Shown here piece after piece: positions 1-12,700 of a stretch of DNA of 35,096 bases. How positions within the stretch are numbered: the first letter of the stretch is position 1; every line of letters starts with the position of its first letter. Under the pieces are notes generated by a model. The model searched no databases, was not told the DNA's origin, and saw only the letters and a list, made by a program, of their open reading frames with translations. The position numbers were made by a program, and so were the translations under genes. Source of the DNA: Mitosporidium daphniae (lineage: Eukaryota; Microsporidia); contig NW_013546334.1 in the NCBI RefSeq assembly GCF_000760515.2, forward strand, positions 1 through 35,096, in the 5' to 3' direction.

Positions 1-2072
1 TCGATTCAGTTTGATGTTCTAATTGCTGGATTCTGTGCTGCCAGGCGAGACTGATGGGCTCTGTAGTTTCAGGATTTAACACTTGAAGTTTTCTTTCCAA
101 CTTTTCGATTTTCCGTTCAAGCTTTGATAGTTTCTCCGAACAGGTTGTGTATTGTTGCGCGACCAAGGCCTCAACAGGGGCAGTTGTAGAAAAATTGTCT
201 TTAATGCGGACTAACTCGTCAATTGAAAGGTCTTTAAACTGCTGCAGATCGGCAACCAACAAAATCAGCGGCTTTACATCTTTTAGGCCATCATTTAAGA
301 TTGAAATCTTTTCCGATATGCTCGATGTGAGCGAAGAAAGGTCGTTATGTCCAATTTCGTAACTATGAATAGCAGAGTTTTTTAAAAGCGAGAGAGATGC
401 ACTTGAAAGGTCCAATACATCCTTGATTTCATGAGAAATTGGATCCAATATCTTATGAATAGAAGAGTCTTTTGGAATATCCTAAAATTAACAAAATGGT
501 TCATAATACCAGCGACTCCATGCCAAATCTATCATTTTCAGCTCCAAATGATTGAACAGGTCCCGATGTGGTAGGTTCTATTTCAAAAGTGTCTGGTGAC
601 ATTTTAGCAGCCAGTTTAACCCCTAATCTTTGGTTTAGTTGGCCCTCCCGTAAAGTCTCTTTGATTTCTTCCGGTATACTTTCAGGTTTCTTTGCCTCAA
701 GGGGACTCTCTGGCAAAGACGAAAGTTTTTCATTGGAATCCATGTTGTGAATCGGTAAGGTTCTTAACGGGGTATCAATCATCGGAACGGACAGACCCTC
801 TGGAAAGAGAAATGAATATCCAACAATCCAGCCAATTGAATTCAGCAAGAATAGGAATGGGTGCTTTTTGGGCTTTGCCTCCCCCACTTCATTAGAAGAA
901 TTGAAAGAAAAAGTCCAGGGGCAGCAATAACTAACAGAGATACCTGTGCAAAATGTATCATATTCGTCCTCAAGTGGGGATTGCTTCTCATTTGGAAGCA
1001 TAGGAAGAGTAGCTAAATCTTCGTCTTCACTTGGAATGGAAACAGAAATAGAATTGGTCTGCTTATTGAAATATAAGATACATAAATCAGGTGAACAGCT
1101 TGACAGTAAAATTGAAACGGCTAGCCCTTCAAGCCCATTTTCTGTCGCAATAGCAGGTATTGAGACACAATGAAAGTAAGGAGGCTGGCTTTCTGGAATA
1201 TCCAGAGAAAATGTGGGATCCTCAAAGGGTTTGATGCTATTTTCATTGGTATCAATGACAATCAGCGATCTTTTCTTCGCAACCGTCTCAATGCAAGCAA
1301 GAAAATGGCAAGAAGAAAATTTTTCAATTACTTGGAAATATGTTAGCTCAGATGCAAAGGAAGAAAGCTTGGAAACACCCGTAAAGGTTTTCTCCTCAAT
1401 GTCATATGAAACAAGTGCATTGTCATTGGGAGAAAAGATTAGCATTTTGTTGTCATCCTCAACATACCATCCATCTATAATTTTGGATGTCATTTTGTGC
1501 TCAAAAGGTATCGAAATAAGCTCAAGAGTATTGGATTGCTCAAGAAACGACAACATATCAATAGAATGGTCCTCGTAAGAAACGGTGGCAATGCTATTGC
1601 AGAGCGAACTTGAAAAGACGCGGAGCTGTTTAATATTTTTGGCCAAACATAGCGTTGCTACACTTTCAGGGTGGCCGGTGTTGGGATCTTTTATAGCATA
1701 CAAAACAATTTCAGTTCGGCCTGCAACCAATAAAAAGCTCCCGCACTTCCGGTAAACAACATCAATGTATCGAATATCGTCCATTTGGGTAGCTATGGCG
1801 TTAGAAGCGACCTCTGAATCTGACATGGCATTTTTTGAGAAAAGACTATACACGGTGGAGCATGGGAGCCAGCGGACCGTTGTGTTGTCTTGACCCTTGA
1901 AGAAAAGAAGATTATTGATGCGATCAACGGCCAGAAAGTTGCAAAAAGCCCTTAAAGCAGCCAATGTGGTAGCACCTACCAGCCTGGGAGGGGATGGAAT
2001 GGCCGGCTGCCGAAATTTGAATGCCTAAACATAACAAAGATGAACACTTGCCCATTCAAACTCGATTGCCAT
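1..2072 (-). CDS. Nup159/Nup214-like nucleoporin, beta-propeller plus coiled coil, 3' end outside window
   Basis: Exons 2072-2046, 2024-510 and 481 to beyond the left edge, with introns of 21 and 28 nt; about 674 residues are visible. The first ~410 residues have beta-propeller-like alternation of hydrophobic strands. They end in a segment (PFLFLLNSIGWIVGYSF) resembling the last propeller strands of Nup214/Nup159. A Ser/Glu/Pro-rich linker follows with only two FG dipeptides (SFGAENDRFG), then ~160 residues of helix-rich, coiled-coil-like sequence still open at the edge. In the family this protein sits on the cytoplasmic face of the nuclear pore and recruits the mRNA-export helicase Dbp5. The long exon has no early ATG; the 9-residue first exon is my inference and gives ATG at 2072, only 49 bp from divergent UPF3. 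Nup82/Nup88 is the main alternative. Confidence 0.55.
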
Positions 2073-2121
2073 AAAAAAGTTAAAATTACAAACTTTTTTC
2101 ACTTGCTTTGCTCGTCTGCCT
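2073..2121. promoter_or_regulatory. 49-bp divergent intergenic region between the nucleoporin gene and UPF3
   Basis: Everything that initiates transcription of the two divergent genes must fit here or inside the neighbouring exons. The nucleoporin side carries a T-tract immediately before its ATG. No TATA box or other named element is obvious. The size depends on the inferred 5' exon of the nucleoporin gene. Confidence 0.4.
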
Positions 2122-3016
2122 ATGTCATCAGCTTTGCAGTGCACTGCTCCCTCCCCTTCACCCCCCAATCCACCTTCAAACCAGTCGATGGAGAGATTAA
2201 GGATTTGCATACGGAGATTACCGTCTTCGCTTTCGCACGACGATTTTCTGGCATTCTTGAATCAGACCCTTGATAAGGAGGCCAGTGCAATCCTGAACAC
2301 CACAGCGATTTCCTATGGCGTTGGAACGCCAAGTAAATCCAAAACTTCAGCTGCCTCTTTTTCATCTGCGGTATTTCTTTCTTTCCAATCTTCGGGCCAT
2401 CTAAATCGATTCTATTCTCTTGTAAATGGCAAGGCCATAAATAAGGAGGGATGTATCCCCATCATCGAATATGCGCCTATTCAGACCTTTCCTCTGATGC
2501 CACCTTCATTGAAGGTGAAGAATGACATCTTGGAGGGCACAGTTGAAGAAGGTATTTTTTATTGTTGTTATGATCCTTGGTGTAGACGAGTATTTCCTTG
2601 CTTTTGTTGAAGAGCTTACTCAGAAGCTCCCACCTGGCAAAGACACCGCCTCAATGAGGGCCGAAAAGATGGGCCCAGAAATTTTCCAAAGACCAAGGTC
2701 AACGCAAAAGGCATTTAAATTGGATTTGTCGCGTGAAAGCTCGAGCAACGATCCCTCAAAACATGTGGTGCTTCGACGACAGCAGACGGCCACGATCAAT
2801 GGTGGGCCGATTGCACCCAATGTTGCTTTGCCCAACCCAGAATACACAAAAGCGCCAGAACAAGATGACATTGTTGTGCGGGCCCAGCAAATGGCTGAAG
2901 AGGCCAAACTAAAATATTCAGAAGCCTCGACAAATGTTCCCGGCCAGAAGAAGAAATCGGTCTCTCGAAAGCCTGCGCATGCAAATCTGCAAACCCCGGT
3001 ACGGAAAAAAACCTAA
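2122..3016 (+). CDS. UPF3: UPF3 (Smg4/UPF3 family), nonsense-mediated decay factor
   Basis: Exons 2122-2551 and 2586-3016; the 34-nt intron splits a GAC codon and rejoins EGTVEE to DEYFLAFVEEL. The product is 286 aa. The N-terminal half is the RRM-like Smg4/UPF3 domain: RICIRRLPSSLSHDDFLAFL near residues 25-45, a middle strand with AVFLSFQSSGHLNRFYSL, then IIEYAPIQ. The remainder is basic and disordered, ending in a Lys/Arg-rich tail (KKKSVSRKPAHANLQTPVRKKT region). UPF3 bridges UPF2, and in some lineages the exon-junction complex, during nonsense-mediated mRNA decay. Start choice: the first ATG after the divergent gap; a second in-frame ATG 22 codons later, just before the domain, is possible. 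A family with very short introns still keeping NMD is consistent with intron-retention surveillance, but that is inference. Confidence 0.8.
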
Positions 3017-3161
3017 ACACGCATTGATTTTACCACAGCACGATCATTGTCTTTTCTTCGACTCGTTGGCGATAAATTGAGCCGGCAACCGTTCTGCACT
3101 AATAAAGTCGATGCCTCAGATTCAAATTAAAATTTAAGTGCAAATTTTCTATTTTTTAAAT

Positions 3162-4840
3162 ATGCTAAGCGCATTATGTTGGGTCAATAGAGAGTGTGTT
3201 CGACCTGTGCCTGTGCGCCTCAAAATCACCGAAGAAGAGGCCAAAAAAATTATTGATGACCATGCCCACTTTGTTTCTCCCAGCTCCGTTGATTTTGTTA
3301 GGCATTCTGTTTCTTCATCTGATGATTGCTCAAATTCCGAATCTGAAGCCTGCATTTTAGATAGCATGGAAATGGCCTCCACTAAGGAGCATATTGACAT
3401 CGACGGCGAAATCGATACGGAAGAATCGATTATTAAAAAATACAACCTGAAGGATTACCCAGAAAGCTCGATGAGCCTTCTCTCTGCAGAAGACGAAAAT
3501 GTGTCCCCAACAAAGGCAGACTTTGAAAGGATATTTGCTGACATGAACACGCTTTCTCTTCTTTCGCCCAGGGACGATCCATACTTGCTTAAATCTTCCA
3601 AAAGCGCCAACCAGGATACCTCTGGGGCCGATGATTTCGATGATTATTTTGACGAGGAAGAGGATATGGATGATCTCACTATTCGCCCGACGGATTATCT
3701 TCTAGTCACCGCCAGAGTGCCCGAGGATGATGATATTGCACAGCTGGAGTTTTATGTCTATGAGGAGTCCGAAGATAATCTGTATGTCCACCATGACATT
3801 ATGCTTCCCACATTCCCGTTATGTCTGGAATGGGCTGATTATGCTACCGGCAGAGACTCCAGTCACGGTATGCATTTTTTAATTAACCGCCATGAAAGGT
3901 AATCTTGTTGCGGTTGGCTCTTTTGACCCGACCATTGAAATCTGGGATCTGGATATAATTGATCCTGTCTATCCCTATGTGATGTTGGGAAGTTCTGGCG
4001 ATAAAGGACCTCATAAAGAGGGATCAAAAAAACTATCCACTAAAAAGAAGGCTTTGGTTGATCCTTGGTTCCATACGGGCTCAATCATGAGCATCAGTTG
4101 GAATGCCATAACGAGGTTTGCATTTGCATCGTGACATGTTAGGAACTTGATAGCAAGTGCATCCAGCGACACCACCATCAAACTGTGGGATATCAATGGC
4201 CCGGAAAAGGCGATTCGATCTTTCAACCACCATTCTGATAAGGTTCTTATTTTTGCATAACTTCCAGGTATCTTGCGCATCGTTTTCGCCATTTGATGCC
4301 CCAATTATAGCAAGCACGTCATTTGATAAGAGCGTAAAAATCGTTGACATGCGGGATCCTTCCTCTTCTTTATCAATTGCTTTGCAAAGCGATGGCGAGG
4401 TGGTCAAATGGAACCCATTTGATGCGAATTTATTGGCTGTGGCTGATGAGAATGGAACGGTATATCTGATTGATCGAAGATCTACAGAGCCGCTTAGCAC
4501 GGTTGAGGCCCATTCCAAACCGATATCGTCGATTGATTATCATCCGCTGATACCAGGCCTTTTACTGACAAGCTCCTTTGATAAGCATTTGAAGATCTGG
4601 GACACCCTTGTTGCCTCGACTTTGATTTTCGACCGGAAACTCGGTGCCGGAAACCTGTTGACCGGATCTTTTTGTAAAAACAGCCCGTTTTTGGTGGCTT
4701 ACACTGGAACAGATTCTCAGGATCCTCATGTTTTAAATCTGAGCAACAGAAAGTCTTACAGATCAGACGTGCAATTTGAAAGCATGCAAGACTTGTTTGA
4801 AACGAGACTGCAGTCTATTCGAACGGCAAGCGCCACTTAA
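3162..4840 (+). CDS. PWP1: PWP1, WD40 ribosome-biogenesis protein
   Basis: Exons 3162-3867, 3899-4115, 4143-4242 and 4268-4840; introns of 31, 27 and 25 nt; 531 aa. The start MLSALCWVNRECV matches the short N-terminal strand of periodic tryptophan protein 1. A strongly acidic stretch (FDDYFDEEEDMDDL near residue 170) follows, then LPTFPLCLEWADY and the diagnostic VAVGSFDPTIEIWDLD. WD repeats include SSDTTIKLWD, SFDKSVKIVD and SSFDKHLKIWD. The protein acts in the nucleolus in rRNA transcription/processing and 60S maturation. The ATG lies at the end of ATTTTTTAAATATG. The gene follows UPF3 on the same strand, with an AATAAA near 3101 in the 145-bp gap. Splicing of all three introns is needed to keep the WD repeats in frame, so the model is well constrained. 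Confidence 0.9.
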
Positions 4841-4897
4841 TTAATTAATTTAAATATTCATGAACCTGTAAATTTTACTCGCCTAATCAATCATACG

Positions 4898-5779
4898 ATG
4901 ATTAACTCTGGTGAGCTGGAGCAAGCAATCCATAGAGACATTGGAAAGAGGGGACTCGAAACCTTGTTTCCAATCGTTTGCGGGTCTTTACAGAGAAGCG
5001 CTAGCTTGATTCAACGTTGTAATTCGATTGCCATTTTGACCGGATTTAACATACCACCCCAAGAAACAGATGGTCCTCCGGGGGCAATTGCCCTGGCAAG
5101 GGCTCTTTCTTTTCTTGGTAAAAGGGCGATTTTCGTAGCTGATGACTACTGTCATGATGTGTTGGCAGCTGGAATAAAAGCCTCTGATCAATGCTATTTA
5201 AACTCGGCATCCTTTCCCATTGAAGTTTTCCACAAAGAAGTCAACGATCCTGAAAAAGCCCGCATGAAAAGCGAAGCCCTGTGCAGAAAATACAATGTCG
5301 ATTGTATGATTTCAATAGAACACGTGGGTCCCTCTTATTCTGATGGGCGATTATATAGAATGAACGGACTTGACACAACAGCAAATGAAGGTTATTCTTA
5401 TGTTTTCTTCGAGACACTTGACAAGATCAATATCCCGAAAGTGGCCATAGCAGACGGTGGGAATGAGCTTGGATGTGCCAAGATTCTGGACTCCCTTCTT
5501 GATAGCTCAATATGCAAGATTCCGAATATTGATAAAATAGCATGTAGAACCTCGTGTGACGAGCTGATCCTTGCAGGTGTTTCCAATTGGGGAGGATATG
5601 CCCTTTCATTACTTATATCGCAAACAAAAGAGATCCTCTGCGTCGACGCAGAGCGAAGCATCCTAAAAGCAATCGTTGATGCAGGCGCGGTTGATCCAAG
5701 AAATGGCTCTGCAATGTTTGTTGATGGATTGGCTTTTGATCCAATCCATGCAGATGTGATCGCTGCACTTTTGAAATGA
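4898..5779 (+). CDS. DGLUCY: D-glutamate cyclase-like protein (DUF4392), stand-alone
   Basis: A single exon of 293 aa. Family-type motifs run in order: ILTGFNIPPQETDGPPGAIALARAL (residues ~45-70), SIEHVGPSYSDGRLYRMNGLD, VAIADGGNELGCAKI and GVSNWGGYAL. In animals this domain converts D-glutamate to 5-oxo-D-proline in mitochondria and is usually fused to other domains. Here it stands alone and I see no clear targeting presequence. The gene lies 57 bp after PWP1 on the same strand, and an AATAAA cluster follows ~50 bp after the stop. Family assignment is confident; the reaction and location in this organism are inferred from the family. Confidence 0.8.
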   Translation: MINSGELEQAIHRDIGKRGLETLFPIVCGSLQRSASLIQRCNSIAILTGFNIPPQETDGPPGAIALARALSFLGKRAIFVADDYCHDVLAAGIKASDQCYLNSASFPIEVFHKEVNDPEKARMKSEALCRKYNVDCMISIEHVGPSYSDGRLYRMNGLDTTANEGYSYVFFETLDKINIPKVAIADGGNELGCAKILDSLLDSSICKIPNIDKIACRTSCDELILAGVSNWGGYALSLLISQTKEILCVDAERSILKAIVDAGAVDPRNGSAMFVDGLAFDPIHADVIAALLK

Positions 5780-5889
5780 AGTTACAGAATTAAAAATCGG
5801 AATTGCAAAGTAAAATCAAATGGAATAAATAAATAAAATCAATAAAATTAAATAAATAAAAATTGGGCTTTATTAAAATTCGGTCCACA

Positions 5890-7044
5890 ATGAAATTCTC
5901 TTCAAGGCTGTATATAATGATGTTTCCCATCTATGATAGCTGGATATCTCCGCTATTAAAAGACGATACAACAAGAGGTTTATTTTGGTTCGCCTGCATA
6001 AACATGGTATTTACCTTTTTTGAGGTGGTTACCGGCTGGTCTTGTGGCTCGTTATCGCTACTAGGTGATGGCCTTCATATGTTGCTGGATGCAGTTGTTC
6101 TGTTTGCAAATTTATTTGTCGTGATTTTATCGAAATGGCCACCAACGGTGGTGTTTCCATTTGGCTTTTCAAGGACCGAGACAGTCGCCGGGTTTGTTAA
6201 TGCCCTTATCCTTATTTTCATTTCCTTTTCTGTCGCGGTGGAGGCGCTAAATAGATTCAGCAAGCCACCTGTGATCCAAACGACCACAGTAATGATTGTC
6301 TCTTTTCTTGGGCTTGTGGTAAACCTTATCGGATTGTATGCTTTCAACAATTCGCCTTTGATGCATCACCATCATCATCAGGCTCGCCCTCGCCCTCAGC
6401 TTCGTGACCACAATGATAATCTTCATGCTTGCAGCCAACCAGAAAATGGGCATTTTCATAACCATATTTCGGCCCTTTCCAATTCCTCCCTTGCTGTGCG
6501 ATGTAAACCAGCGCTATTTTCTGCAGACAAAAAACGGAAATCGCAAGATTTGGAGTCTGGAAAAACATCCAATGCACACACGCTCTCTTATAACATGATA
6601 TTCCAAGGAATGTTTCTGCATGTGCTTGCCGATACTTTGGGATCTATCGTGGTTCTTTTGTCTACTTGGCTAATTAAGAACACCGGCTACTATTGGATCG
6701 ACCCGATCTCATCATTTATTCTTTCCATCTTGATTATCGTTGCCACATGGCCTCTTTTAAAGTCTTCGTTTTACATTTTGATGCAGGCCTCTCAATTCCC
6801 GTCTTCGGAAGCAAAGCACAAAATTCTTGCTGACATAAGTTCGCATGCAGAGGTATCATCGGTGTATTCTTTAAAAATTTGGCAGCTCAAAGAAAACCAA
6901 TACATTGCCTCAGTGGCCCTCACACTTTCCGAGTTTTCTATAGACGCATACTCACGGATTCACGAAAAGATAAAACAATGTCTCAAGGAATATGAAATCG
7001 ACCAGTTTACCATTGAGCTTGGGAATCATCAAATCAAATCTTGA
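5890..7044 (+). CDS. CDF-family zinc transporter, ZnT5/ZnT7/Msc2 type
   Basis: A single exon of 384 aa. The in-frame codon at 5863 is TTG, so the start is the ATG at 5890. Six membrane segments are readable: LFWFACINMVFTFFEVVTGW; the GDGLHMLLD-containing second segment; GFVNALILIFISFSVAVEAL; a fourth after VIQTTTV; MFLHVLADTLGSIVVLL; and WIDPISSFILSILIIVATW. Zn-binding candidates are the D/H/D set in segment 2 and H/D in HVLAD of segment 5. Between segments 4 and 5 lies a cytosolic His-rich loop (five His in a row, then HDNLHACSQPENGHFHNH). ZnT5/7/Msc2 proteins load zinc into the ER/Golgi; that location is inferred here. It converges on AFG2 across 52 bp. A subtype call beyond CDF would need a tree. 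Confidence 0.85.
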   Translation: MKFSSRLYIMMFPIYDSWISPLLKDDTTRGLFWFACINMVFTFFEVVTGWSCGSLSLLGDGLHMLLDAVVLFANLFVVILSKWPPTVVFPFGFSRTETVAGFVNALILIFISFSVAVEALNRFSKPPVIQTTTVMIVSFLGLVVNLIGLYAFNNSPLMHHHHHQARPRPQLRDHNDNLHACSQPENGHFHNHISALSNSSLAVRCKPALFSADKKRKSQDLESGKTSNAHTLSYNMIFQGMFLHVLADTLGSIVVLLSTWLIKNTGYYWIDPISSFILSILIIVATWPLLKSSFYILMQASQFPSSEAKHKILADISSHAEVSSVYSLKIWQLKENQYIASVALTLSEFSIDAYSRIHEKIKQCLKEYEIDQFTIELGNHQIKS

Positions 7045-7096
7045 CCAAAAACCAGGGTATGTATGTAAAGGAAATAAACATCCTGTAATGTCGTGG

Positions 7097-9677
<2,581 letters not shown>

Positions 9678-9706
9678 TGTGATTGCTTAATAAAATAGTT
9701 TTATTT

Positions 9707-12700
9707 TTAATTAATTTTTGAAATCAATAGAGAAAGATAGGACGCGTCCGTTGATTTTGACGATTCAGGCAAGTTGCGGCTTGTAATGATGTTGGACTTG
9801 AATTTTTTAAACATGTCCTCCTTTTGCAAAAGGGTTTCGAAATAGACGCTTTTTGAGGCTTCAGCACGACGCTCCTTTGACGAGGCTGTGCCACCTGCGT
9901 CTGATGAGTCGGAGTGGTCGATGTCCTGCAACCAGACATAGGCTTCCTTATCTTCCGGGGCCAAAGTAATATCAGCGGGCGAGAAAACAAATCTTGGCCC
10001 AGCCTTAACAAGGTCATCATTTTCCTCCTCATCATCACCATTTAACAGTAGTTTGGTGTAGAATACGATTGGTTCGTTATGCCCTTCCCTAATAGCAAGG
10101 TCAAAATGAGTGGTCGGGATATCCTTGATTGGTGACTCTGTCGCGGAGTCGGTTGAGGCGATCGATTGACGCTGCGATTTTCCGAGAATAGATCCTTGGC
10201 CTCGTGCTTTGACATAGAACTCTTTAGCTTGATCGGAAACGTTCTTGCCAAAGACAAGTCCCTTGAGTTGGATGTTGACTTTGGAAATCACTGGATTATC
10301 AGCAAAAGCCACTTGGTTAGTGGTGGCCGGTGCATCTGAACTGTGCTTCCCATGCCGCGAAAATAGACCAAGGCCTTTTTTAGCCAAGAATTTTCCCCCA
10401 GCCATAGGGGCAAACGCAACGGTAGCAGTGGCGCCCACAAAAACGCTTCCGACACCCTTGAAGAACCCTTTGGTGGATGTCATCAGGCCACCAGAGGAAT
10501 CAAGATGCTCTGTTAGCCCTTTAAACTCGGCAGCATTTTCAACAAACGCCACGTGAAGGAATATTGTGCCAGAGGTTGTATCGCCCAGGGTTGCCGTAAA
10601 ATCAGCAAGCATTGAATCTGAAACAGCGTCGGGAGCAATGTCACGATAAATTGCCTGTGCATTTCCCGATGGCTGATTCTTCTTGAACGTGCTCTCAAAA
10701 ATCATTTGTAACAATGGCATAGAAATGGTGCCAAGATGAACAATCGAATCAACTCGATTCCAATCGAAAACTTCAAAGCCAAGGATGGAATATCTTAATG
10801 ACCGAACTGGAAGGACAAATCGTTCGTTCCATTCTGGATTTAGGCTCTTTTTTATCACTGAAGTCTTTCCCAACTCGATGCCATTGAGCTTGATAAGCGA
10901 GAATGGATCGGAGGTTCCCCCGGAATCGACGGCTTTAAGATTGGCAGCCGATTGTATTCTCAACACAATATAGCCGGGAACCTCTTCTGAAGATACGAAG
11001 GACAAAAGCTCATTGAGTAGTTCGGTGGTACTTGCATTTTTGCAATAGTCGATATCCAAAGGCCTATAGTTAATTTCCAAACAAATTCCAGGCACCGAAG
11101 ATGAGGGGTCGAAAAAGTTGGGATCAAAGGTCGAAAAAGGCCAAACTTCACCGATTTCCGTTGTGACGCCTGCAGAGTTATCTTTCTTTGCGGGGGCAGC
11201 AGAATTTTGCTTGGAAATGATATCGACAATAGGTATGCGAACACTGCCAAGATCTGGTCGACTTGTGTATTTTTTGGCCTTCTTGGACACGCAATTGAGA
11301 GACAAAGAAAGCGCAGAGTTTTGAGAGTCAACAACAATCCATTCAAAGGACTCTTTCCATTCAAGCTGCTTAGATGATGATGAAAGCTTTTTGGCTCCCG
11401 AAGAAATAAGCTCCTCAATGACACTTTCGGATGCTGCACTGCCACCAACGAGTTTCATTACGTTAACAAGAGTAGATGGTCTGATCGGATCTCCAGAATC
11501 AACAAATCCGGAGGTTCTCAATATTTTGACCCGCAAAATTCCAACAGAATGAGTCGGCATGATCGGTAACTCTGGGCGAAGCACGGGCCAGTAGGCCAAT
11601 TCAATACGAAGTCGACAGTAGTCTGCGGATTCCAGCGTCTTCAAAGTGAGCCAATGGTTTAAATACACAGCTGGATCGTTCATAACGTCTTCAATTTTCA
11701 GGCTACAAGACGCCAAAAGCAGGTCACCGCTCTTTGAACCACCGTCACTTCTTCCCTTTGCAGCGGATAAAAAGGCTTTTGATCCGGATTCAAAAAGCTC
11801 AAATGTGAAGGTGCCATCCATGTTCTTTATAAAGGCCCACGCACCATCTAGCCAAATCAGCCGAGGTGGTGCTCCACCGGTGTCACTTAGTGAAATGGAT
11901 CGGGTTGAAATAAGAGGCTCTGTGCCCCCAGAAGAGCCCTTGGGGCCTCCAAGGAATGCCTTAACGTAAAAGTTGCTTCCAATGCTGTTGGCCGCTGAAA
12001 ATCCATCTGCTTCAAGAACAGTCAAATGTGCAAGTCCAACGGAAGGAGTACGAGAAAGCGATCCAGATTCGCCACCAACCGCCTCCAATTCCAACGATTC
12101 TGCATCTTCAAGAGACGTTATCGGATCCCAGGTATAGGTAATTCGGACCTTTCCACTGGAACTTTTGTTAAGCTGGAACCAGTCATCATCGAGCGTAGTA
12201 TCTGTTTGAAGAAGAGTATCGGAAAGAGGAAGGACAAGTTCACCAACCAAGGAGGGGCCAGAAAAGTCGCGTTCTTCTCTGATTTGGATCCACAAAGAAG
12301 ACAAAGAGGCGTCTTTAACGAAGGTTTTAATTTTCTGAGACCAGATTGGCGAGTTGGTCTTCTTTTTTGTGCGAGTACGAAAATAGGCTGAAGACGGAAT
12401 ATTGGCAAATGAATCCAACTTCAGCTTGCTACTGTGATCCTCAGAAGTTTCAAACAAATGCGATGGAACAATTGCGCCCTCGGCATACAAATTCATTGCC
12501 TTTGCGTGGGTAGATTTTTTTGGTGTCAACTCGATGGCCTGATGAAATGCAATATCAATGATTCCTGCGCCCTCGGTGTGCTCAACAAGATCTTTTTCCT
12601 CTGGAGAGATCCAGCTAACAGTAGGAAAGAAAGCTACCGAATACTTGAGCTCTCCCTTTACCAATGACGGTTTATCAGGAGCAAGGGAAAAATAGGGTGC

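Noticed and set aside
2025-2210. Minus-strand ORF overlapping UPF3 as a longer 5' exon for the nucleoporin gene
   Set aside because: Its upstream part is only the shadow of UPF3 coding sequence; only the last few codons after the internal ATG are plausible.
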